In this document: piece after piece, positions 16,597-25,403 of the stretch
Layout: the number at the start of each line of letters is the position of its first letter
Position numbering within the stretch: the stretch's first letter is position 1
Source of the DNA: Paraburkholderia bannensis NBRC 103871
GTDB lineage: Bacteria; Pseudomonadota; Gammaproteobacteria; Burkholderiales; Burkholderiaceae
NCBI RefSeq assembly: GCF_000685015.1
Contig: NZ_BAYA01000004.1
Coordinates: 1-64,000 of the forward strand
Direction of reading: 5' to 3'
Length of the DNA: 64,000 nucleotides
Notes under the pieces: model-generated
Seen by the model: only the letters and a program-made list of their open reading frames with translations
Database searches by the model: none
What the model was told of the DNA's origin: nothing
Program-made: the position numbers and the translations under genes

Positions 16597-17571
16597 TCAG
16601 TCGCCCAGCGGCTGCCGCTCGCCGCCGCGCCCGGCCGTGCCGCGATGCGCGTCGAGCGTGTGTTTCATGCGGCGCAGCAATTCGCGGCTTTGCTCGGGCT
16701 GCGAGAGCGCGAGTTCGGTCACGAGCACGTCGAGCGCCATCATCATCGCGTAGCGCGACGACGACGGCTTGTAGATGAAATCGGTCTCGCTCGCGACGAT
16801 CGGCACGAGCCAGTCGGCGAGCGCGGCCAGCGGCGACGCGGGCGCAGTCAGCGCGACCAGCTTCGCGCCATAGTCGCGCGCGATACGGCAAGCGTCGAGC
16901 AGCTCAGGCACGCGACCGGTCACGGACAGTGCGACGACCACGCAATCGGGCGTAAGCGTGCTGGCGACCATGCGCTGCAGCAGGCTGTCCTGATATGACG
17001 CGACCGGACGCCCAAGACGCACGAGGCGAAAGCGCATTTCGTCGGCGAGCGCGCTGGAGCCGCCGCCCATGCCGAACACGTAGATCATGCGCGCGCTCGC
17101 GAGCGCAGCCGCGGCCTGGGCGAACGGCGCCTGGCGCAGCAGTTCGTGGTTGCGAGCGAGCGCCGAGTGGATTTCCTCGTAGACGCGCGTGGGAAGCGCG
17201 GCACCGTCAGCCGCGGCCGCATCGGCATCGTCCGCACGCTGTTTGCGGCGTTTGCCCTTGGGCGCATCGTTCCTGCCCGTCTTTTCGTCAGGCGCGGCGC
17301 GCAGGAAGCGCTCGCCCACCGCCGCCGCCTGGGCGAGCCGCAGCTTCAGTTCGCGCACATCCTGGCAGCCGACGGTCTTGGCGAAGCGCGTGACGGACGC
17401 GACGCTTACGCCCGCGCGCTGCGCCAGTTCGCCGATGCTGGCGCGTGCGGCGGCGGCGATGTCGTCGAGGACGAGCGCGGCGACGTCGCGCTCGGCCGGA
17501 CGCAGATCCGGCACGCATTGTGCGATTCGCGCGACGATATCGAAGCGGCCAGGCTCAGAGGCGGAATTCAT
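16597..17571 (-). CDS. RpiR/MurR-family transcriptional regulator (HTH plus SIS domain)
   Basis: 324 residues. The N-terminal HTH_6 domain (SIGELAQRAGVSVASVTRFA) occupies residues 1-80. A Lys/Ala-rich linker follows at about 95-130, then a SIS sugar-phosphate-binding domain (IYVFGMGGGSSALADEMRFRL, VALSVTGRVPELLDA). It is the first gene of the D-aminoacylase-ridA unit and divergent from the D-serine/threonine deaminase, so it probably controls both. RpiR proteins usually sense sugar phosphates. Here the partners suggest another ligand such as an N-acetylated or D-amino compound, which is inference. Confidence 0.92.
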   Translation of the reverse strand: MNSASEPGRFDIVARIAQCVPDLRPAERDVAALVLDDIAAAARASIGELAQRAGVSVASVTRFAKTVGCQDVRELKLRLAQAAAVGERFLRAAPDEKTGRNDAPKGKRRKQRADDADAAAADGAALPTRVYEEIHSALARNHELLRQAPFAQAAAALASARMIYVFGMGGGSSALADEMRFRLVRLGRPVASYQDSLLQRMVASTLTPDCVVVALSVTGRVPELLDACRIARDYGAKLVALTAPASPLAALADWLVPIVASETDFIYKPSSSRYAMMMALDVLVTELALSQPEQSRELLRRMKHTLDAHRGTAGRGGERQPLGD

Positions 17572-17621
17572 GGGAGTCGGGCAAGATTCAGATTGGACTG
17601 CGGGGATGTTTCAAATGATTC

Positions 17622-17636
17622 TGTTAGTAAATAACA
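17622..17636. promoter_or_regulatory. Candidate RpiR-type operator in the divergent promoter region
   Basis: TGTTA-GTAAA-TAACA is a perfect 5-base-arm palindrome in the 151-base A+T-rich gap between the rpiR-type gene and the deaminase. Its form (TG-N-A...T-N-CA with an A-rich centre) resembles RpiR family sites. Confidence 0.45.
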
Positions 17637-17722
17637 TTTCACGCAGAGATGGTACTTTGTGTACTATCACCGAGTCAACGCCACAAGCTGTCGATACCGT
17701 AATATAAGGCGTAACGGAGAAT

Positions 17723-19030
17723 ATGGAGCGAACGGAAATGAAAGTTACAAACTATCAGAGTGCGACGATCGACCCGAACAGCAAGGGCCTCGGCAACGTG
17801 CCCGGCGCGAGCGTGCCGCTGGGCGACGCCGGGCGCCTCGAATGGAACCTGCTCGCCGAGGACGTGAGCCTGCCCGCCGCCGTTTTGTATGCAGATCGCG
17901 TCGAGCACAACCTCAAGTGGATGCAGGAATTCGTCACGCGCTACGGCGTGAAACTCGCGCCGCATGGCAAGACGACGATGGCGCCGCAACTGTTCCGCCG
18001 CCAGATCGAGACAGGCGCCTGGGGCATCACGCTCGCGACCGCCCATCAGACGCGCGCCGCCTATCGCGGCGGCATCTCGCGCGTGCTGATGGCGAACCAG
18101 CTCGTCGGCCGCCGCAACATGGCCATCATCGCCGAGCTGCTCAGCGACTCAACGTTCGAATTCTTCTGCCTGGTCGATTCGGTGGAAGGCGTCGAGCAAC
18201 TTGGCGAATTCTTCCGCGCCGCCCACCGCAAGCTCGAAGTGCTGCTGGAACTGGGCGTGCCGCGCGGGCGCACGGGCGTGCGCGACGCCGAAACGCGCCG
18301 CGCCGTGCTCGAAGCGATCGAGCGCTATCCCGATTCGCTCAGTCTCGCGGGCGTGGAAATCTACGAAGGCGTGCTCAAGGAAGAAAGCGAGGTGCGCACC
18401 TTCCTGCGCGACGCGCTCAACGTGACAGAGGAACTCGCCGCAGCGGGCCGCTTCTCGCGCTCGCCGGCGCTGCTTTCGGGCGCGGGATCGGCGTGGTACG
18501 ACATCGTCGCCGAGGAATTCGCCCAAGCCGCGCAGGCTGGCACCATCGACGTGATCCTGCGTCCCGGCTGCTACCTGACGCACGACGTGGGCGTCTACAA
18601 GAAGGCGCAGTCAGACATCCTCTCGCGCAATCCGGTCGCGCGCGAAATGGGCGTGGCCTTGCTGCCCGCGCTGCAACTCTGGGCGTGCGTGCAGTCGATT
18701 CCGGAACCGGGCCGCGCGATCATCGGCTTCGGCAAGCGCGACGCGGCATTCGATGCGGGCTTTCCGGAACCGTCGCGCCACTATCGTCCGGCGCGTGACG
18801 GCGAGGTTCACGGCGCGCCGCGCGAGATCGACGCGAAGGAAGGCTGGCAGGTGTTCCAGATGATGGATCAGCACGCCTACCTGCAGATTCCCGCCGATGC
18901 GGACATCAAGGTCGGCGACATGATCGGCTTCGATATCTCGCACCCGTGTCTCACCTTCGACAAGTGGCGTCAGGTGCTGATGGTCGACAGCGAGTATCGC
19001 GTGACGGAAGTGATCGAAACGTTCTTCTGA
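17723..19030 (+). CDS. Zinc/PLP-dependent D-serine/D-threonine deaminase (DSD1-like amino acid deaminase)
   Basis: 435 residues with fold-type III (alanine racemase-like) PLP architecture. The likely PLP lysine is K83 in APHGKTTMAP. ATAHQTRAA, LELGVPRGRTG and a C-terminal SHPC (H407, C409), the zinc-ligand pair of eukaryotic-type D-serine dehydratases, are visible. It would convert D-Ser to pyruvate or D-Thr to 2-oxobutyrate plus ammonia. D-threonine aldolase is the main alternative in the family. GGAG sits just upstream of ATG 17723, and a second ATG at 17738 is also possible. Divergent from the RpiR regulator. Confidence 0.88.
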   Translation: MERTEMKVTNYQSATIDPNSKGLGNVPGASVPLGDAGRLEWNLLAEDVSLPAAVLYADRVEHNLKWMQEFVTRYGVKLAPHGKTTMAPQLFRRQIETGAWGITLATAHQTRAAYRGGISRVLMANQLVGRRNMAIIAELLSDSTFEFFCLVDSVEGVEQLGEFFRAAHRKLEVLLELGVPRGRTGVRDAETRRAVLEAIERYPDSLSLAGVEIYEGVLKEESEVRTFLRDALNVTEELAAAGRFSRSPALLSGAGSAWYDIVAEEFAQAAQAGTIDVILRPGCYLTHDVGVYKKAQSDILSRNPVAREMGVALLPALQLWACVQSIPEPGRAIIGFGKRDAAFDAGFPEPSRHYRPARDGEVHGAPREIDAKEGWQVFQMMDQHAYLQIPADADIKVGDMIGFDISHPCLTFDKWRQVLMVDSEYRVTEVIETFF

Positions 19031-19057
19031 CCGTTTTCTCGACAAGCCGTCGAGTCG

Positions 19058-19516
19058 TCAATCGGCGGCCGGGCTGCCTTGCGCAGTCTGCGCCGCCGCC
19101 ACGCCGATGCGCTCCTCCATCATGCGCAGCGCGCCCGACAGCGCCGTGAGCGCGTCGTCGGGCAGCGACATCGCCACGCGCAGGAACTCGTTGCGGCGCG
19201 GCAGGCCGGCTTCGACGACCTCGCGGCCTTGGGCGGTCAGCTTGACGTTGGTGATGCGGTTGTCGCGCTCGTCGGCGCTGCGCTCGATCCAGCCAAGCGA
19301 CTCCAGCGGCTTCAACTGACGCGTAAGCGCGCCCGGGTCGACACGCAGACGCTCGACCAGACGCTTCTGCGACGACGCGCCGTCCTGTTCGTGCAACGCC
19401 AGCAGGATCCGCCAGCGCGGCAGTGGATGGCCCACCTGCGCCTCGAATGCCGACATGAACGCGCGATACGTGCGTCCGAATTGCTGCATGATGGCGATGC
19501 GATCCTGTGCTTCCAT
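19058..19516 (-). CDS. MarR-family transcriptional regulator
   Basis: 152 residues from ATG 19516, with AGGAAA upstream. Winged HTH: SSQKRLVERLRVDPGALTRQ, then LGWIERSADERDNRITNVKL, the classic MarR wing. It lies 68 bases downstream of the DHA2 efflux pump on the same strand, so it probably represses that operon and is released by the pump's substrates (inference from gene order). Confidence 0.92.
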   Translation of the reverse strand: MEAQDRIAIMQQFGRTYRAFMSAFEAQVGHPLPRWRILLALHEQDGASSQKRLVERLRVDPGALTRQLKPLESLGWIERSADERDNRITNVKLTAQGREVVEAGLPRRNEFLRVAMSLPDDALTALSGALRMMEERIGVAAAQTAQGSPAAD

Positions 19517-19584
19517 GCTGTGTTTTCCTGCCTGATTGCTTGATTGCGTTCGTGTCGATGGCGGCGCGCCTGCGCCTGCCCGGA

Positions 19585-21180
19585 TCAGTCGGCGTGAATG
19601 ATCGGCTCGACCTTGCGTTGCAGCTTGATGAGCGGCACGCGCCGCGTCTGCCAGAACGACACCAGCGCCACCACCGCCGCCAGCGCGATCCCCAGATGAA
19701 TCGCGCCCACCAGCGCCTCGCGCGCGGCTTCGAGCAGCGGCGCGCCATTGTGCCCCGCCTTCGCCAGTTCGCCAACGAGCGCGCCTTGCGCGTCGCGGTT
19801 GATGAGAATTTGCGGATCGGCGAGTTGCGTGAACCAGTGCAGCGCGCCATCGGCGTCGAGCGCCTTGTGCACGCCGCTTGAGTAGAGCTGCGTGACGAGC
19901 GTGCCGGTCAGCGCCGTGCCAATCATCCCGCCGATCATGCGCAGCGATTGCAGCAGCGCCGTGGCGATGCCCAGATGCTCGCGGCCCGCGGTCTGCTGCG
20001 CGAACACGGTCAGGTTCGGCATCACGAAACCCAGCCCCAGGCCGCCGACGATCATGAACGCCATCAGCAGCCCGCGCGGCGTGTTGTGCGACGCGAGCGC
20101 CACCGCAAAGCACGAGAGCGCGAGCATCGCGAAGCCGATATAGAGCATGCGGTTCGGGTGACGGATGCGCGACACGATGCGCCCGTTCGCAATGCTGCCA
20201 ATCGTGATGAACACCACCAGCGGCGTGATGACCACGCCCGCCTCGTTCGGCGACATGCCGAAGCCGCCCTGGAACAGGAGCGGCGCATAGAACAGCAGCG
20301 AGAACATCGTGAAGCCGCCCAGCACCGCGAGCGTGAAGAGCGCGTTGAGGCTGGCGTTGCGAAACATATCGACGGGCAGGATCGCCTGCGGGCAACGCCG
20401 CTCCCAGTGCCACAGCGCCCAGGCTGCCGCGGCGGCAATCGCAAGCAGACCGAGCGCCGACAGCGTCACGCCATGCTGCGGCAGACGCTCGACAAAGAGC
20501 TGCAAGCTGCCGAGCGTGACGGCGATCAGCAGTGCGCCCGGCCAGTCGAGCCGCATGCGCTCCTTGTGCGCGATGTGGCGCAGATGCGGCAGGTAGCGCC
20601 AGACGAAGAACAGCGACAGCAGACCGACCGGCAGATTCACGTAGAACACCGAACGCCAGCCGTAGTACTGCGTGAGAAAGCCGCCCAGCGACGGCCCGAC
20701 CGCATTGGCGATGCCGAACGCCGAACTCATCAGCACCTGCCAGCGTAGTCGCACGACCGAATCGGGAAAGAGATCGGGGATGCAGGCGAACGCAGTGCCG
20801 ACCAGCATGCCGCCGCCAATGCCCTGCAGTCCGCGCGCGATCACGAGGAACAGCATGCTGCTGGACGCGCCGCAGAGCACCGAGGCGAGCGTGAACACGA
20901 CAATCGACGCGATCACAAAAGGCTTGCGCCCATAGTAGTCGCCGAGCCTGCCGAAAATGGGGACGGTAATGACCGAGGTGAGCAGATAGGACGTGGCGAC
21001 CCACGCGTAGAGCTCGAAGCCGCGCAGTTCGGCGACGATGGTCGGCAGCGCGGTGCCGACGACGGTCTGGTCGAGCGCAACCAGCATGGTCACGAAGGAC
21101 ACGCCGAGCATCGCCAGCAGCGATTCACGGAACGGCAGCACCTGCCCGCTGGAGTGGTGGGCGGCGGTATGAACGGCCAT
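19585..21180 (-). CDS. DHA2-family (EmrB/QacA-type) 14-helix MFS drug efflux transporter
   Basis: 531 residues from ATG 21180. An ATG at 21219 would add 13 residues. The proton antiport motif LDQTVVGTALPTI in helix 1, motif A GRLGDYYGRKP, then ARGLQGIGGGM and GPSLGGFLTQYYGWRSVFYVNLPVG in helix 5 are typical of DHA2 pumps of the inner membrane. Substrate unknown. It forms a unit with the downstream marR-type gene and faces ecsC across 120 bases. Confidence 0.93.
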   Translation of the reverse strand: MAVHTAAHHSSGQVLPFRESLLAMLGVSFVTMLVALDQTVVGTALPTIVAELRGFELYAWVATSYLLTSVITVPIFGRLGDYYGRKPFVIASIVVFTLASVLCGASSSMLFLVIARGLQGIGGGMLVGTAFACIPDLFPDSVVRLRWQVLMSSAFGIANAVGPSLGGFLTQYYGWRSVFYVNLPVGLLSLFFVWRYLPHLRHIAHKERMRLDWPGALLIAVTLGSLQLFVERLPQHGVTLSALGLLAIAAAAAWALWHWERRCPQAILPVDMFRNASLNALFTLAVLGGFTMFSLLFYAPLLFQGGFGMSPNEAGVVITPLVVFITIGSIANGRIVSRIRHPNRMLYIGFAMLALSCFAVALASHNTPRGLLMAFMIVGGLGLGFVMPNLTVFAQQTAGREHLGIATALLQSLRMIGGMIGTALTGTLVTQLYSSGVHKALDADGALHWFTQLADPQILINRDAQGALVGELAKAGHNGAPLLEAAREALVGAIHLGIALAAVVALVSFWQTRRVPLIKLQRKVEPIIHAD

Positions 21181-21198
21181 TTTTTGATCCCGCAACGA

Positions 21199-21210
21199 TT
21201 GACACGTCAA
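21199..21210. promoter_or_regulatory. Candidate MarR operator upstream of the efflux pump
   Basis: TTGAC-AC-GTCAA, a perfect palindrome 19 bases before the pump ATG and just downstream of a TATATG -10-like box, is well placed to block transcription. Confidence 0.4.
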
Positions 21211-21300
21211 AGGATTCATATAGTAGCACGCAGTAGCGCGGCCGATCCTCGATAAACTGGGGGTCGAGCGGCGCTTGCCGCACTGTCTTCCGGGAGACCT

Positions 21301-22131
21301 ATGGCGTCACTCAGCGATTTTTCAGAAGCCGATCTCGCCGCGCTCAAGCGCGCCAAACACGAACTGGAAACCCCGCCGCTCGGCATGAAGCTGGCCGCCA
21401 TCGTCGGCGCGCCGGTCGAAAAGCTGATCGCAAAACTGCCCGCCGTCGCCAACGACAAGGTCAACGATGCGACCCAGGCGGCGCTGCGCAAATGCCTGCA
21501 ACTCGCGCTGAAGACGCTCGGCAAGCAGGGCGAGAGCGCGCTTGCGGCGACCGTGCCCGCAAAGCCCAGCAACCTGCTTCACAAGTTCGCGGTCGCGACC
21601 ACCGGCGCGGCGGGCGGCGCGTTTGGCCTGTTCGCGCTGCCGGTGGAATTGCCCGTGACGACGACGCTGATGTTCCGCTCGATCTGCGACATCGCGCGCA
21701 GCGAAGGCGAAGACATCACGCACGCCGACACCCAGCTCCAGTGCCTCACCGTGTTCGGCATGGGCGGGCGCTCGGCCTCCGACGACGAAGCCGATTTCGG
21801 CTACTTCGTCGTGCGGGGCGCGCTGGCACAGGCGGTGTCGAAGGCGTCGTCGGAGATGGCGGCCAAGGGTTTCGCCGCGCATGGCTCGGCCGCCCTGCTC
21901 AAGCTGATGCAGACCGTGGCCGCGCGTTTTTCCGTGCAGGTGAGCGAGCAGGTTGCGGCGAAATCGATTCCGGCAATCGGCGCGGTGCTCGGCGCGATGG
22001 TGAACACGGTGTTTATCGACCACTTCCAGAACGTCGCGCACGGCCACTTCACCGTGCGACGGCTGGAACGCCGCTATGGCGAGGCCGCCGTGCATGCGGC
22101 TTACGACGAGATCGAGCTCTCGCTGGAATGA
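21301..22131 (+). CDS. EcsC-family protein
   Basis: 276 residues with GGGAGA seven bases before the ATG. Recognised from the EcsC pattern: amphipathic N-terminus, the glycine/alanine-rich membrane-like segment TGAAGGAFGLFALPVELPVTT, FRSICDIARSEGED and the conserved late segment IGAVLGAMVNTVFIDHFQ. The function of the family in Gram-negative bacteria is not established. Its last 31 bases overlap the convergent esterase gene. Confidence 0.88.
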   Translation: MASLSDFSEADLAALKRAKHELETPPLGMKLAAIVGAPVEKLIAKLPAVANDKVNDATQAALRKCLQLALKTLGKQGESALAATVPAKPSNLLHKFAVATTGAAGGAFGLFALPVELPVTTTLMFRSICDIARSEGEDITHADTQLQCLTVFGMGGRSASDDEADFGYFVVRGALAQAVSKASSEMAAKGFAAHGSAALLKLMQTVAARFSVQVSEQVAAKSIPAIGAVLGAMVNTVFIDHFQNVAHGHFTVRRLERRYGEAAVHAAYDEIELSLE

Positions 22132-23090
22132 GCCGACTGGCCGGATGAAGCGGTTTTCTGCGCGCGCGCCGTCGTGTCGATCATGGTCACGCGTTGCACG
22201 AAGCGCGCCGAATCGTCGAGCGAGCGACGGGCCTCGGGCATGAAGGGCGCGTAGATCGGCCAGATATGCGGCAGGCCGCGCGCGATTTTGCAGTCCACCT
22301 GCACGCCCGCGGCGCGCGCGCGGTCGGCCACGCGCCGCGTATCGTCGAGCAGGGTCTCGGTGCTGCCCGCCAGCATGAAGAGCGGCGGCAAACCGTGGAA
22401 ATCGGCGTAGAGCGGCGAGACGTACGGATCGGTTGCGCGCGCCACGCCAGCCTCGCCAAGATAGAGCGCGGCGACGCGCGCGAATACGTCGCCGCAGAAC
22501 ATCGGATCGCGTCCGTCGTTTTCGCGGATCGACGCGCCCGTCACGGCCAGATCCGTCCACGGCGAATAAAGCAGCGCACCGGCCGGCAGTTTGTCGCCCG
22601 CATCGCGCAACGCGACGAGCGTCGCCAGCGCCAGGCCGCCGCCCGCGGAATCGCCCGCGATCACGAGCGAATCCGCGCGCACGCCATCGGCGAGCAAACG
22701 CCGGTAGGCCGCGAGCGCATCGTCGAGCGCCGCCGGAAAGGGATGCTCGGGCGCAAGCCGGTAGTCGAGCGAAAAGACATCGGCTTGCGCACGCGTCGCG
22801 AGACCATAGGTGATCGCGCGGTGCGTCTTCGGCGAGCAGAAGTAATAGCCGCCGCCATGCAGATAGAGCACCGTGCGCGGCGCCCCGCCCTCGCGAACCA
22901 GCCACTCGCCGCGCAACGGCATGTCGCCATGACCATACTGCTCACGCAGTTGCCAGCCTGCGGGCACCGGCGGCAGCCACACGCGCTTATCCGTATTGGC
23001 GCGCGTGCGCGCGACGTCGATAGGACGGCGCGTCACCGGCAGGAAGCGGCGACGCAGCCACCAGCAAATGAAGCGGCTTTGCAGGCTCAT
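22101..23090 (-). CDS. Alpha/beta hydrolase, HSL-type esterase/lipase
   Basis: 329 residues. Oxyanion-hole motif HGGGYYF, nucleophile elbow GDSAGGG, the acid/His region with GSTETLLDD and GLPHIWP mark the hormone-sensitive-lipase family of carboxylesterases. No signal peptide is obvious, though the N-terminus is basic and hydrophobic. The C-terminal 30 residues are Ser/Thr-rich and run into the convergent ecsC gene, so the true end of the fold is earlier. Substrate unknown. Confidence 0.92.
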   Translation of the reverse strand: MSLQSRFICWWLRRRFLPVTRRPIDVARTRANTDKRVWLPPVPAGWQLREQYGHGDMPLRGEWLVREGGAPRTVLYLHGGGYYFCSPKTHRAITYGLATRAQADVFSLDYRLAPEHPFPAALDDALAAYRRLLADGVRADSLVIAGDSAGGGLALATLVALRDAGDKLPAGALLYSPWTDLAVTGASIRENDGRDPMFCGDVFARVAALYLGEAGVARATDPYVSPLYADFHGLPPLFMLAGSTETLLDDTRRVADRARAAGVQVDCKIARGLPHIWPIYAPFMPEARRSLDDSARFVQRVTMIDTTARAQKTASSGQSAHSSESSISS

Positions 23091-23099
23091 GAATCGTCG

Positions 23100-23534
23100 T
23101 CAGTTCGCGGGCAACACCTGACCACGGATTTCGCCCGACGGATTCTGTTGCGTATGCACGTTGAAATACCACTGGCCGGCCATCAGGTCGGTGACCTGCT
23201 TGTCGGTGAGCGTGGCGCTGCCCTTGATCGGGCTGGCGAGTTCGCCCTTGGGAATCGGCACCTGCACGCCCGCATTCTGGCCAACGGGTGCGGGGCCGTG
23301 GAAATGCGCGGCCGTCACCGGCGTCGACAGGCCTTCGTAAGTGACGTTCCAGTTCAGCGATTTGGTGGAGGTGTCGAACGTGGCGTTGAGCATGCCGTGG
23401 CCATGACTCACGCGAGGCGGCACTTCACTGGAAGGTTCGAGATCGGCTTTCAGCGCGACGGTATCGGCAAAAGCGGCACCGGAAGCGAGAACACACAGAG
23501 CGAGAGCGAGCTGGAGCGGGCGAAGCGCTTTCAT
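23100..23534 (-). CDS. Secreted CHRD-domain protein
   Basis: 144 residues with a signal peptide (first 23 residues, ending AFA) from ATG 23534, CGGAGA upstream. The CHRD fold is recognised from LEPSSEVPP, HGHGMLNATFD, TAAHFHGPAP, LTDKQVTDLMAGQWYFNVHT and NPSGEIRGQV. CHRD domains occur in extracytoplasmic proteins. Their bacterial role is unclear. Nine bases upstream of the esterase on the same strand, so possibly co-transcribed. Confidence 0.9.
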   Translation of the reverse strand: MKALRPLQLALALCVLASGAAFADTVALKADLEPSSEVPPRVSHGHGMLNATFDTSTKSLNWNVTYEGLSTPVTAAHFHGPAPVGQNAGVQVPIPKGELASPIKGSATLTDKQVTDLMAGQWYFNVHTQQNPSGEIRGQVLPAN

Positions 23535-23682
23535 GGGATTTCTCCGTTGTTGTGACGCGCTGCACCAGAGAAAACTGAAAGGCCTCCCAGGCTGCAGCCG
23601 CGAAGCCACATGCTAGAGCAAATCCGCCAATGACGTTCGCAGCGTCATTACCGAAAGCGGCATGACACGAAGATATCGCACG

Positions 23683-23713
23683 CAAAAAAAAAGAGCGCCG
23701 CGAACGGCGCTCT
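23683..23713 (-). terminator. Rho-independent terminator of the porin gene
   Basis: AGAGCGCCG (23692-23700), loop of 4, CGGCGCTCT (23705-23713). On the minus strand the hairpin is followed by nine T's. It is 100 bases beyond the porin stop. A further inverted repeat AATGACG/CGTCATT lies at 23629-23649, closer to the CHRD gene promoter. Confidence 0.85.
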
Positions 23714-23812
23714 GAACCCAAGTACTACCTTCTACTTTGCTACCCTTATGCGTTGACGACCCGGCGCGCTGCCGGATCGCCGACATCGTTCGAACTACTG
23801 CATCCGCTCTGA

Positions 23813-24940
23813 TTAGAAGCGGTGACGGATACCCGTCGAGACGATGCCCTGGTTCTTGGACGACGAGAAGTTCGTCGGCGACACGAAGCCAACCTGCGTG
23901 CTGCCCACGGCAGCTTCGCCCGAACCCCATGCACCCACGCCTTCGAGGTACACATCCGTGCGCTTCGAGAGCGAGTAGTCCGCTTGCAGGCCGAACTGGT
24001 TCCAGTGCGCGGTCTTGCCGCCGCCTTCCGAGCTGAGCAGCGAACCGTTCACGTTCGTGTACGTGTACATCGCGCCAATGCCCAGGGCCGGCGTGAGGTT
24101 GTAGCGCAGGTTGGCTTCGATGTTGTTGAAGCGCACCGACAGGTTGTCGCTCAGGCCGTTCAGGCGCGTCTGCGTGAAGGCCACGCCGCCCACTGCCGGG
24201 CCGTAGGTGTAGTTCACGCCGCCGCCCCAGACGCGCTGACGCTGACCCGAGACGAACTGGTCGTTGGTGATCGCGCCGCCCGGATTGGTCAGGCTGCCTG
24301 CGTTGTTTGCCTGCAGGTAGGCTGCCGCGACACGCAGGCCGCCATACGAGTAACCCGCACCGGCGCTATACGCACGGTTGTTCGCGAAGCCGTTGGCCTG
24401 GTTCGAGAAAGCGTAGGCACCACCGAACTGGAAGCCCGACAGGTTCGGGCTGGTGTACTTGACCGCGTTATTCAGCGAGAACGATGCATTCCCGTTGTCG
24501 TTGTCAGCCATGTGCGCGAAGTAAGTGCCGCCCCACGAGCCGACTGCGGTCAGCGGTGCGAGGTAATCGACCACGGAGTCGTACTGGCGACCGAACGTGA
24601 CCGTGCCGTACTGGTCTTGCGTCAGACCCACATAGGCCTGGCGGTTGAACAGGCTGTTGTTGTTCAGCGAATTACCCTGCTGGCCGTTCATCATATTGAA
24701 GCCGCTTTCGAGGGTAAAGATCGTCTTCAGGCCGCCGCCAAGATCTTCGACACCGCGCATGCCCCAACGGCTTTGCTGGATGTTACCGCTCGTCATCGCG
24801 TAGTTTGCCTTGCCGTTCACGTTGGTCGTGTACGTGAAACCCGCATCGACGATGCCGTAGAGCGTCACGCTGCTTTGAGCGTACGACGCCGATGCAAAAG
24901 TGGCGGCGACTGCCGCCGCGATAGCCAGACTCTTTTTCAT
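23813..24940 (-). CDS. Gram-negative trimeric porin (Omp32/OpcP type)
   Basis: 375 residues with signal peptide MKKSLAIAAAVAATFASASYA, then QSSVTLYGIVDAG, SRWGMRGVEDLGGGLKTIF and FGRQYD, the hallmark start of Burkholderiales porins, and a C-terminal phenylalanine (RHRF) as the outer-membrane sorting signal. It should form a 16-strand general diffusion pore, often anion-preferring in this family. AAGGAATCACC precedes the ATG, and a strong terminator follows. Confidence 0.97.
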   Translation of the reverse strand: MKKSLAIAAAVAATFASASYAQSSVTLYGIVDAGFTYTTNVNGKANYAMTSGNIQQSRWGMRGVEDLGGGLKTIFTLESGFNMMNGQQGNSLNNNSLFNRQAYVGLTQDQYGTVTFGRQYDSVVDYLAPLTAVGSWGGTYFAHMADNDNGNASFSLNNAVKYTSPNLSGFQFGGAYAFSNQANGFANNRAYSAGAGYSYGGLRVAAAYLQANNAGSLTNPGGAITNDQFVSGQRQRVWGGGVNYTYGPAVGGVAFTQTRLNGLSDNLSVRFNNIEANLRYNLTPALGIGAMYTYTNVNGSLLSSEGGGKTAHWNQFGLQADYSLSKRTDVYLEGVGAWGSGEAAVGSTQVGFVSPTNFSSSKNQGIVSTGIRHRF

Positions 24941-25403
24941 GGTGATTCCTTCGTTTTAAAACCCTGCTGCACTGGTAGACGATTTCACCGACAGCGTGCC
25001 GGCTCGTTATCCCCTCACGCCGCAATCACGGCGCCGCATTCAATTTGCAAAGCGAAGTTTATTGGCGTCACTTTTGGTGAAGCCATCCCGCACGAACACA
25101 AAAGGCTTTTTGAAAAAGTCGAAATACCCTTCGTGCTTCGCCGCAATCGCTTGATGGACAACGCGTCCACTCAATCTCAATTTCGCGCTGGAAAATCAAT
25201 GTGATTCGGTATCCTGAAATAGCGTTGTCAAGAGGCAACACGATCAATGCAGGAAAAGACGCGAATAGGATCAGTCCCATTCCGTAGGGCTATGCGTGCC
25301 GGTACGATCCGGCAACGTTCGCGACTCGACCCGCATCGCGCCTCGCCCCCAGAAAGACAGCGCCTCAGCGCCTTCGCACCCCATGTTGACGCGTCCCAAG
25401 ACC
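24941..25403. promoter_or_regulatory. Intergenic region between porin and LysR genes
   Basis: About 460 bases carrying the divergent promoters of the porin and the LysR regulator. The half near the porin is relatively A+T-rich, as expected for a highly expressed outer-membrane protein gene. I see no further gene or clear operator. Confidence 0.4.

Noticed and set aside
14885..16753. 622-codon open frame on the plus strand
   Set aside because: Antisense to the D-aminoacylase and no recognisable motif.
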